A stretch of DNA of 25,655 nt, taken from the NCBI GenBank assembly GCA_964632355.1, contig CAZWBW010000035.1, positions 1 to 25,655 on the forward strand. Direction: 5' to 3'. The notes beneath the pieces were generated by a model. It made no database searches. It was not told the origin of the DNA and saw only the letters and a program-made list of their open reading frames with translations. Positions 1 through 6,165 of the stretch are shown here, piece by piece. This DNA comes from JALOAP01 sp964632355. GTDB taxonomy: Bacteria; Chloroflexota; Dehalococcoidia; Tepidiformales; Tepidiformaceae. Each line of letters begins with the position of its first letter. Position 1 is the stretch's first letter. The position numbers and the translations under genes were made by a program.

Positions 1-1080
1 ATCTACGAGCGGACCGAAACCGAAGGCCCGCTCTTCGAACGCATGCGTACCAAGCTCGACGCCGTCGCCGCCCATGAGGGGATGTCGAACGTGTTCACTC
101 TCCGTGGGGTCGACATCTGTCGCGTGCTTCGCTGCGAGATGGTCCCGTGCGACTTCCCCGAAGGGCCGCCGCGCCGAAACGTCAAGCTCGACCGGATGGA
201 GGCGCTCTCACGGCACCTCGCCACCATCGACGACATGGAGGAGCTCTTCTCCGCCACCCTCAGCGCCTGCAACGAGCTCTTCGGCTACCGCCACGCGTTC
301 ATCATGCTGCTCGACGAAACCGGTGAGCGCCTCTACACGGTCGCGAGCAACGGCTACCCCGCGTCCGGCGCGGGGTCCGAAGTGCTCCTTGGCTCTGGCC
401 TCATCGGGCTCGCCGCAGCCCGCCGCCAGTCCGTTCGCGTGACCCAGATGGCCCGCGACCTGCTCTACTCCCACGCCACGAACATGTCACGCCCCCCGGA
501 GGACATGGAGCAGGTGATCCCTCTCCCGGTCCTGCCGTCGATCCAGAGCCAGCTGGTGACGCCTATGCTCGCGCACCGCGACGTCGTCGGTGTCCTTTGC
601 TTCCAGAGCGAAAACCCGGGCGCCTTCCAGGCCGACGACGAGTATGTGATCGGCATCCTGGCGAACCAGGTCGCGATGGCCCTCGTGGCGCTTCGCTCAT
701 CCCAGCACGTCCAGCCCGAGCCCCGTGCACAGTCGGGCGCTCGGCCGGTGCAGGTGAAGCATTATTGCGCCGACGACAGCATCTTTCTCGACAACGAGTA
801 CCTGATAAAGGGCGTGGCCGGCGGCATTCTCTGGAAGCTCGTCCGGGCCTACCAGGACGAACACCGCACCGAGTTCACGAACAAGGAGATTCGGCTCGAC
901 CAGTCGCTCGGACTGCCCGACATAAAGGACAACCTCGAAGCCCGGCTCATCCTGCTTCGAAAGCGACTCGAGGAGCGCTGCGACTACCTGCGCATCGAAA
1001 AGTCGGCGAGGGGGCGCTTCCGCCTCGTGGTGACGCGCCCCCTCGTGCTGGTTTCGGTCGAAGGTGGTGGGCCGCTCTAG
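1..1080 (+). CDS. GAF-domain sensor/regulatory protein, 5'-truncated
   Basis: The reading frame is open from the first base of the window, so the start lies upstream; the internal ATG at 43 is probably not the real start because the coding pattern continues to its left. The visible 359 residues hold a GAF-like domain (about residues 75-245; it includes FGYRHAFIMLLDE, GSGLIGLAAARRQ, TPMLAHRDVVGVLCFQSE and an AFQADDEYVIGILANQVAMA helix). GAF domains bind small ligands, cofactors or partner proteins. A C-terminal region of about 100 residues ends LRKRLEERCDYLRIEKSARG and looks like the recognition-helix and wing part of an OmpR-type winged helix; this is inference. A short Cys-containing stretch (CRVLRCEMVPC) precedes the GAF domain. 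It converges on the next gene with a shared CTAG stop. The exact function is unknown. Confidence 0.75.
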   Translation: MYERTETEGPLFERMRTKLDAVAAHEGMSNVFTLRGVDICRVLRCEMVPCDFPEGPPRRNVKLDRMEALSRHLATIDDMEELFSATLSACNELFGYRHAFIMLLDETGERLYTVASNGYPASGAGSEVLLGSGLIGLAAARRQSVRVTQMARDLLYSHATNMSRPPEDMEQVIPLPVLPSIQSQLVTPMLAHRDVVGVLCFQSENPGAFQADDEYVIGILANQVAMALVALRSSQHVQPEPRAQSGARPVQVKHYCADDSIFLDNEYLIKGVAGGILWKLVRAYQDEHRTEFTNKEIRLDQSLGLPDIKDNLEARLILLRKRLEERCDYLRIEKSARGRFRLVVTRPLVLVSVEGGGPL

Positions 1081-1850
1081 GTCCCCAGGACGTCCTCGTC
1101 ATCGTCGTCGTCGTCTTCGTGGTTGTGGCCTGCAGCCGCCAGCGACGGGACGAGCGCGATATCCTGGCTATCCCTTCGCGGGCGCCGCGCCGGGACGTCC
1201 TTCAGCGCCTGCAGGAGCGTCCGCAGCCCGTCCGGGCCGGTACCCGCCGGCGGCACAACCATCGCCGTTCCCGAATCGCGGAGCACTCGCAGCTCCGACG
1301 GGCCCGCATCGGCGGCCACCGTCACGATGAGCGGCGTGGACGAAAACGACGCCAGCCGCACGAGCGCGAGCTGGTCCTTCAGCGTCATCGCCGCGAGCGG
1401 CCGTTCGATGAAGAGCGCGTCGAGGTTCAGCGGCCCGAGCGCCCGCAGCGTCGTGTCGTCCATCTCGGTCGAGGCCACGATCACCTGCCCCATCGATTCG
1501 ACATCCACTGCCGCCGAGTTCGTGCCCTCCAGCGTGCTGATGACGAAGTCGCAGCCCGCTTCGCGGAGTGCGTTCGCGCCCTCCTCGTCGAGTGCATCCA
1601 CCCACGCACCGGCACATATCTTCTCGCCGTCGAGCTCGCGAATCGTGGGGGCAATCGCCTGGCCGTTCGCGGCCTGGAACAGCACAATCTCCGCGCCCGC
1701 CTCCTTCGCCGCCTTCGCCGAGGCGGCATCGTTCACTAGCGCCCCCAGCAGCATTGCGGGCGGTTGTTCACGCGCAGCCTGCCCGAACCCGAATCCCCGC
1801 GGGCTTTCACGGCGCTGGATGCGCTGGATCTTCTTCTGAAGCTGGCTCAT
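1077..1850 (-). CDS. Uncharacterised protein with poly-Asp tail, coupled to amidohydrolase
   Basis: This 257-residue protein has no family that I can name. The start is ATG at 1850, with GGAGG six bases upstream (1857-1861), and the ATG overlaps the TGA of the amidohydrolase (ATGA), which implies translational coupling. The N terminus is basic and helical (MSQLQKKIQRIQRRE). The body alternates short hydrophobic strands and helices (AAKEAGAEIVLFQAA, AGCDFVISTLEG, STPLIVTVAADAG, RDSGTAMVVPPAG), a rhythm typical of TIM-barrel or Rossmann-like folds; this is inference. The last residues are HNHEDDDDDDEDVLGT, an extremely acidic tail encoded by a run of GTC-like triplets at about 1090-1120 on the plus strand. 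No signal peptide or membrane segment is seen, so it is probably cytoplasmic. Its job is likely tied to the amidohydrolase by operon position only. Confidence 0.8.
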   Translation of the reverse strand: MSQLQKKIQRIQRRESPRGFGFGQAAREQPPAMLLGALVNDAASAKAAKEAGAEIVLFQAANGQAIAPTIRELDGEKICAGAWVDALDEEGANALREAGCDFVISTLEGTNSAAVDVESMGQVIVASTEMDDTTLRALGPLNLDALFIERPLAAMTLKDQLALVRLASFSSTPLIVTVAADAGPSELRVLRDSGTAMVVPPAGTGPDGLRTLLQALKDVPARRPRRDSQDIALVPSLAAAGHNHEDDDDDDEDVLGT

Positions 1851-3128
1851 GTCTTTCCTCCGGCCTGGATGTCCGGCGCGGCGCGAACCACGCGCCCGCC
1901 CTGGATGATGGCGGCGAATTCGTCTTTGTTGGCCAGTGTGGCCAGGTCGGCGATTGGGTCGCGGCGTAGCACCAACACATCCGCTTCCCGCCCCGGTGCC
2001 AGTCGCCCCGCTTCGATGCGAAGCAGGTCCGCCGCCCACGCAGTTGCCGCGAGCAGCGCCCGCTCGGGCGATAGGCCATGCTCGGCCATCCGCAGGATCT
2101 CCTGCGCGTTCTCCCCGGGCCGATTCAGCGGCGTGCCCTGGTCGGTGCCCATGGCGAGCAGAACGCCGGCCCGCATCGCTCGCTTAAAACTCTCGATGTG
2201 GTCGGAGAGCACCTGCTCGGCTTTGTCGATCATGAACGGAGGGATGCCCGCATCGGCGCCCCCCTTCGCGATGTGCCACGGCGCCGTCAGCGTGGCCACG
2301 AGGTACGTTCCGCGCTCGACCATGAGCTCGATCGCCTCATCGTCGAGCCAGACACCGTGTTCGATGGAGTCCACGCCCGCCCGGATAGCGTTCTTGATGC
2401 CCTCGGTCGACTGTGCGTGCGCTGCCACCGGGCGGAACGCCTTGTGCGCCTCCTCAACGCCCGCGGCCAGCTCCGCTTCGCTCAGCGACGGCGATCGCGG
2501 GTCGACGCCGGGCGTCATCACGCCGCCGCTCGCGAAGAGCTTGATGGCGCGCGCCCCCGCCTTCAGCTGCTCTCGGACCGCCTTCCGCACCTCGTCCGGC
2601 CCATCCGCCTCGCGCGCGATGAAGCCGTGGCCATGGCCGCCCGTCATCGTCACCCCGAGCCCCGCCGCGACCACCTTCGGCCCTTCGATGATGCCCTCAT
2701 CGACCGCCCGCGCGAGGTGCACGTTCAGCCGGTCGGCCGCGCCGAGGTCTCGAACTGTCGTGAAGCCCGCCTCCAGCGTCGCCCGCGCGAACGCTTCGGC
2801 CTTCCACGCGCGAATTGGCAGCGGCGCGCCAGCAGCGACGTTCAGTTCGTTCGGATCCCCGGAACTGGTCAGGTGTACGTAGCTGATATCGCAATATCCC
2901 AGACCTAAATATTCTGCCAGGGTATGGNNNNNNNNNNTCAATGAGTCCCGGCACCAGGTACCGCCCGGTGCAATCGAGCACGGCGACGCCTTCCGGCGCG
3001 GAGAGATCGCGCCCCACCCGTACGATCCGTCCGTGCTGGCAGAGAACATCGAGCCCCTCGGCAAACGAACGGCTCTCCGAATCGAAGACGAATCCGCCGC
3101 GTAGCAGCAGTCCGGGGGCCTCAGCCAT
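1847..3128 (-). CDS. Metal-dependent amidohydrolase (imidazolonepropionase-like), interrupted by N-gap
   Basis: An amidohydrolase-superfamily hydrolase that likely cleaves a cyclic amide or a C-N bond in a small molecule or dipeptide; the substrate is not readable. The N terminus from ATG 3128 gives the small beta domain and then LVPGLI, the usual lead-in to the DxHxH metal motif. The gap at 2928-2937 falls exactly there and the frame changes across it. Downstream are TLEAGFTTVRDLGAADR, GGHGHG, the metal-bridging Lys region IKLFASGG, VAAHAQ (His), SIEHG (His), AMGTDQGTP (catalytic Asp) and the C-terminal beta domain (GRLAPGREADVLVLRRDP). With a gap of 0 or another multiple of 3 bases the frame is restored and the protein would be about 423 residues, normal for the family. 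No clear Shine-Dalgarno precedes ATG 3128. I read the break as assembly damage, not a pseudogene. Confidence 0.85.
2881..2937. other. Assembly gap (10 N) plus suspicious low-GC contig end
   Basis: N run at 2928-2937. The 47 bases beside it (2881-2927) have about 45% G+C against the mid-60s around them, and on the coding strand they use rare codons such as TTA and TAT. They sit between PGLI(D) and the sequence VHLTSSGDPNEL, which by itself looks like the second half of a DxHVHL metal motif. The segment may be an erroneous contig end or a chimeric join. Confidence 0.75.
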
Positions 3129-3178
3129 GCGGGACTCGATGTGCGGTAATCACGGGGATTCATTGTCGCCTTGCGCTC

Positions 3179-3225
3179 TCCCTCGCGGCAACTAACTTCG
3201 CCGCCTCCCGTGCGAAGTCGAGGGA
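3179..3225 (+). repeat. Nested inverted repeat in amidohydrolase/cyclophilin divergent region
   Basis: Outer arms TCCCTCG (3179-3185) and CGAGGGA (3219-3225) enclose inner arms ACTTCG (3195-3200) and CGAAGT (3213-3218). The two right arms are adjacent, so a transcript could form a near-continuous 13-bp stem with a 9-base bulge on the 5' side and a 12-base loop. It lies 60 bases upstream of the cyclophilin start and 50 bases upstream of the amidohydrolase start. It could be a leader structure or an operator; chance in GC-rich DNA is possible. Confidence 0.4.
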
Positions 3226-3275
3226 AGCGTGCAAACCCACTGTTCCGCTAAGGTGGATCGGAAAACCCGCACCAC

Positions 3276-3281
3276 AGGAGG
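3276..3281 (+). promoter_or_regulatory. Shine-Dalgarno AGGAGG fixing the cyclophilin start
   Basis: A perfect AGGAGG sits four bases before ATG 3286. It decides against an in-frame upstream start at 3229, which has no ribosome binding site and would add a non-homologous 19-residue extension. Confidence 0.75.
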
Positions 3282-3285
3282 CACC

Positions 3286-3807
3286 ATGGCGAAGCAGTAC
3301 CCCCACCCGCCGGCGATGACCATCGACACCAACAGGTCCTACACCGCGAAGATCAACACCACCGCCGGCACCATGACGGCAGAACTCTTCGCCGACGAGG
3401 CGCCCATCACCGTCAACAACTTCGTCTTCCTCGCCCGCGATGGCTTCTACAACGACGTCATCTTCCACCGCACCATCCAGGGCTTCATGATCCAGGGCGG
3501 CGACCCGACCGGCACGGGCGCCGGCGGGCCCGGCTACCGCTTCCAGGACGAACCGGTGAAGCGCCAGTACCTCCGCGGGACGCTCGCCATGGCGAACGCT
3601 GGCCCGAACACCAACGGCAGCCAGTTCTTCGTGATGCACGCCGACTACCCGCTGCCACCGAACTACACCATCTTCGGCAAGCTCACCGACGGCGAAGACG
3701 TGCTCGACGCGATCGCCACCGCGCCCGTGAAGCCCTCCCGGAGCGGGGAGAACTCTGCGCCCGTCAACCCCGTGAAGATCACCTCTGTAGAAATCGAAGA
3801 GAAGTAG
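3286..3807 (+). CDS. Cyclophilin-type peptidyl-prolyl cis-trans isomerase
   Basis: A 173-residue single-domain cyclophilin that catalyses cis-trans isomerisation of X-Pro bonds and assists protein folding. The signature is complete: FHRTIQGFMIQGGDPTGTG at residues 60-78 contains the catalytic Arg62, Phe67 and Gln69, and GTLAMANAGPNTNGSQFFV at 98-116 supplies the second half of the active site. FGKLTDGEDVLDAIA follows at 130-144, as in other bacterial cyclophilins. There is no signal peptide, so it should act in the cytoplasm. ATG 3286 is chosen because of the perfect Shine-Dalgarno. It is a single-gene unit: divergent from the amidohydrolase, convergent with the EF-G-like gene, and closed by a strong hairpin 16 bases after its TAG. 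Confidence 0.96.
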   Translation: MAKQYPHPPAMTIDTNRSYTAKINTTAGTMTAELFADEAPITVNNFVFLARDGFYNDVIFHRTIQGFMIQGGDPTGTGAGGPGYRFQDEPVKRQYLRGTLAMANAGPNTNGSQFFVMHADYPLPPNYTIFGKLTDGEDVLDAIATAPVKPSRSGENSAPVNPVKITSVEIEEK

Positions 3808-3822
3808 CGTTCGGAAGACAAA

Positions 3823-3853
3823 GCGAGGGGCGGGACCAGGCCCCGCCCCTCGC
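3823..3853. terminator. Bidirectional hairpin terminator between cyclophilin and EF-G-like gene
   Basis: A perfect 12-bp stem, GCGAGGGGCGGG (3823-3834) and CCCGCCCCTCGC (3842-3853), with a 7-base loop. It lies between two convergent stop codons (3807 and 3876). On the minus strand it is followed by CTTTGTCTTC, a weak U-rich tract; on the plus strand there is no U tract. It probably ends both transcripts. Confidence 0.8.
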
Positions 3854-3875
3854 GGCAGGCTGCACCCGGCGACTA

Positions 3876-5930
3876 CTAGCGAACAGCCTCGAGTTCCTGC
3901 TTCTGCGCCTCGATCACCCGCTCGGCGATGTGTGGCGGCACCTCGCCGTAGTGGGAGAACTCGAGCTCGAAGACCCCGCGCCCCTGCGTGAGCGACCGCA
4001 AGTCCGACGCGTACCGCTGCACCTCGGCCAGCGGCACTTCCGCCTCGATCACGCTCATCGAGCCATCGGGATTGATCCCCTGGATGCGGGCACGTTTCGT
4101 GTTTAGGTCGCTCACGATGTCCCCCGCGTTCGCCTCAGGCGCCCACACCCGGATCTGCATGATCGGTTCGAGCAGCACCGGCGACGCGCTGTTCACCGCT
4201 TCTTTGAGCGCCTGCGACGCCGCCAGCTTGAACGCCATTTCGCTCGAGTCGACGGGGTGGTGCTTGCCGTCGTACAGGATCACTTCGCAGTCGGTCAGTT
4301 CGTACCCGGCAAACACACCGCTCGCTGCCGTCTCGTGCACTCCCTTTTCGACCGCGGGGATGAACTCGCGCGGTACCGCACCGCCGACGATGCGCTCGCT
4401 GAACTTGAGCCCCGAACCCCGCGGCAGCGGATGCACTTCCAGCGCCACCCGGGCGTACTGGCCGTGGCCGCCGGTCTGCTTTTTGTGCGTGTAGTCGCCC
4501 TTCGAGGGCTTCGCGATCGTCTCCCGGTACGGCACGCGCGGCGTTGCCAGTTCAACGTCGATGTTGAACTTGCGCCGCAGCCGGTCGACCGTCACCTCGA
4601 GGTGCGCGTCGCCAAGGCCGGCCAGCACGATCTCGCCCGCACTGTCGCGGCTGAGCTCCAGCCCCGGGTCCTCCTCCACCAGCCGCTGGAGGCTCGGACC
4701 CAGCTTGTCGACCGCGCCCTTCGAGGCAGGACGGACAGCCATGCTGTACACCGGGTGCGGGAACGTGATTTCGGGCAGCTGGACCTGCTGCTCCTTCGTG
4801 CAGAGCGTGTCGCCGGTTTGCGTGTGCGCCAACTTGGCCACCACGCCGATGTCGCCAGCCTTCAGCTCGGGGACCGCGATTTGCTCCTTGCCTCGCGCAA
4901 CGTACAGCGTGCCGAGCCGCTCGTCGGCGCCCTTGTTCGCGTTCCAGAGGTGACTGTCGGACTTCACCGTGCCGCTGAACACCCGCAAGTAGGTGAGCTT
5001 TCCGACGTACGGGTCCGCCGATGTCTTGAACACCCGCACCACCACCGGTCCGTCCGGGTCGGCGGTGATTTTCGTGTCGCCCACCTCGATCGGGTTGCGG
5101 TCCGCGGGCGAGGGGCCGCTGTACGCGATGTTGTGCAGCAGCTGCCGCACGCCAATCTGCTTGGTCGCCGACGTCACCACCACGGGGATGATGAGGTTCT
5201 GGTCGAGCCCGCCATGGAGCACCCGCCGGAGCTCGTCTTCCGTGAGCTCCTCGTCGGCGAAGTACTTTTCCATCAGCTCTTCGTCGGTTTCGACGATGGC
5301 TTCGATCAGCTTCGACCGCAGTTCTTCGGCCCGTGGCACCAGGTCCTCCGGGATGGGCGCTTCGTCGGGCGTGTATGCCTTGAAGTGCAGCAGGTCGATG
5401 ACACCCTGGAACGTTTCGTGTGCGCCGATGGGGAGCTGCAACGGCGCGATCTTCGAACCGAACCGTTCGGTGAGCGTTGCCAGCACCGCATCGAAGTCCG
5501 CGTTCTCGCGGTCCATGCGGTTCACCACCACCATCCGCGGCAGGCCCAGCCGGTCGGCGACTTGCAGCGCCCGGTCGGTGCCCACCTCCGGCCCGGAAAC
5601 GGCGTCGACCACCACCAGGGCCATATCGGCCGCTTCCGCCCCGCAGATGACTTCGCAGATGAAGTCCGCGTACCCGGGCGTGTCGATGAGATTGATCTTG
5701 CGGCCTTCCCACTCGACTGGCAGCACCGAGAGNNNNNNNNNNCTCAGGCTGAACTTTCGCTTGTGCTCGTCTTCGTCGAAATCGCTGACAGTGTTCCCGT
5801 CGGCGATACTGCCCATCCGCGTGATGGCGCCGCTTTCGAACAACGCCGCCTCGCCAAGTGTCGTCTTCCCGACGCTACCGTGGCCCATCAGGACGACGTT
5901 CCGGATGTCTTCGGTGTTGTAGGCTCTCAT
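3876..5930 (-). CDS. Elongation factor G-like translational GTPase (EF-G2 type), with N-gap
   Basis: A translation-factor GTPase with the five-domain EF-G layout. The P-loop GHGSVGKT is at residues 16-23, the G3 motif DTPGYADF at about 83-90, and the G4 motif NRMD at about 137-140. After these come the EF-Tu-like domain 2 (DGPVVVRVFKTSADPYVGK), domain III, domain IV (KKQTGGHGQYARV) and the C-terminal domain V (PEANAGDIVSDLNTKRARIQ). The Tyr after DTPG replaces the catalytic His of canonical EF-G, and the P-loop lacks the usual AHIDAGKT form. Both point to the EF-G-like paralogue group, not the housekeeping fusA. ATG 5930 is preferred because AAGGGAG lies about 10 bases upstream; a GTG at 5939 would leave almost no spacing. 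The N-gap falls in the switch region just before LSVLPVEW. It forms a single-gene unit with its own promoter. Confidence 0.93.
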   Translation of the reverse strand: MRAYNTEDIRNVVLMGHGSVGKTTLGEAALFESGAITRMGSIADGNTVSDFDEDEHKRKFSLXXXXLSVLPVEWEGRKINLIDTPGYADFICEVICGAEAADMALVVVDAVSGPEVGTDRALQVADRLGLPRMVVVNRMDRENADFDAVLATLTERFGSKIAPLQLPIGAHETFQGVIDLLHFKAYTPDEAPIPEDLVPRAEELRSKLIEAIVETDEELMEKYFADEELTEDELRRVLHGGLDQNLIIPVVVTSATKQIGVRQLLHNIAYSGPSPADRNPIEVGDTKITADPDGPVVVRVFKTSADPYVGKLTYLRVFSGTVKSDSHLWNANKGADERLGTLYVARGKEQIAVPELKAGDIGVVAKLAHTQTGDTLCTKEQQVQLPEITFPHPVYSMAVRPASKGAVDKLGPSLQRLVEEDPGLELSRDSAGEIVLAGLGDAHLEVTVDRLRRKFNIDVELATPRVPYRETIAKPSKGDYTHKKQTGGHGQYARVALEVHPLPRGSGLKFSERIVGGAVPREFIPAVEKGVHETAASGVFAGYELTDCEVILYDGKHHPVDSSEMAFKLAASQALKEAVNSASPVLLEPIMQIRVWAPEANAGDIVSDLNTKRARIQGINPDGSMSVIEAEVPLAEVQRYASDLRSLTQGRGVFELEFSHYGEVPPHIAERVIEAQKQELEAVR
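5733..5742. other. Assembly gap (10 N) inside the EF-G-like gene
   Basis: The reading frame continues across the 10 N. Compared with the usual spacing of the switch region in EF-G proteins (for example KRQISINTSVCPVEW), only one base seems to be missing. The N run is therefore probably a placeholder for a nearly abutting join. Confidence 0.85.
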
Positions 5931-5977
5931 AGACGACACGCTCCCTTTCTATCGAAGAAATGAGGGGATGTCGGGCG

Positions 5978-6007
5978 ATTCTACGCAGGTCGAACTTGCC
6001 CTCTCAA
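5978..6007 (-). promoter_or_regulatory. Sigma-A-type promoter of the EF-G-like gene
   Basis: Read on the minus strand: -35 TTGAGA (6002-6007, 5 of 6 consensus), 18-base spacer, -10 TAGAAT (5978-5983, 5 of 6 consensus). The predicted transcript starts near 5971, giving a leader of about 40 bases that includes the AAGGGAG ribosome binding site. This is the best-formed promoter in the window. Confidence 0.65.
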
Positions 6008-6129
6008 TGGTGCCCACCTGCGCCTTTCCGTTTGAACCCCCGAAAGAACGTCAGCGGGTGGCGCGTTCGTCCCTCACTGTCGTGAACGAGGTGCACGCCC
6101 GATCGCTCGCAACTACCGCTCCCGCGGGC

Positions 6130-6162
6130 TAGACTCCATCTCGAATTCGCACGAATGTTCGT
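6130..6162 (+). promoter_or_regulatory. Possible dinG -10 element and tandem palindromes
   Basis: TAGACT at 6130-6135 is a plausible -10 element; no convincing -35 lies upstream (TCGCAA at 6107-6112 is weak). Between it and the GTG start are two adjacent palindromes, CGAATTCG (6142-6149) and ACGAATGTTCGT (6151-6162), where an operator would sit. No Shine-Dalgarno is visible before GTG 6166. Confidence 0.4.
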
Positions 6163-6165
6163 ACT

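Noticed and set aside
1847..3163. Amidohydrolase as a frameshifted pseudogene
   Set aside because: The only frame change coincides with the N run, and both flanks encode conserved motifs. Assembly placeholder length explains it.
6151..6162. Bacillus-type LexA box before dinG
   Set aside because: CGAA and TTCG arms are only two bases apart, while the known box needs CGAAC-N4-GTTCG. Kept only as an unassigned palindrome.
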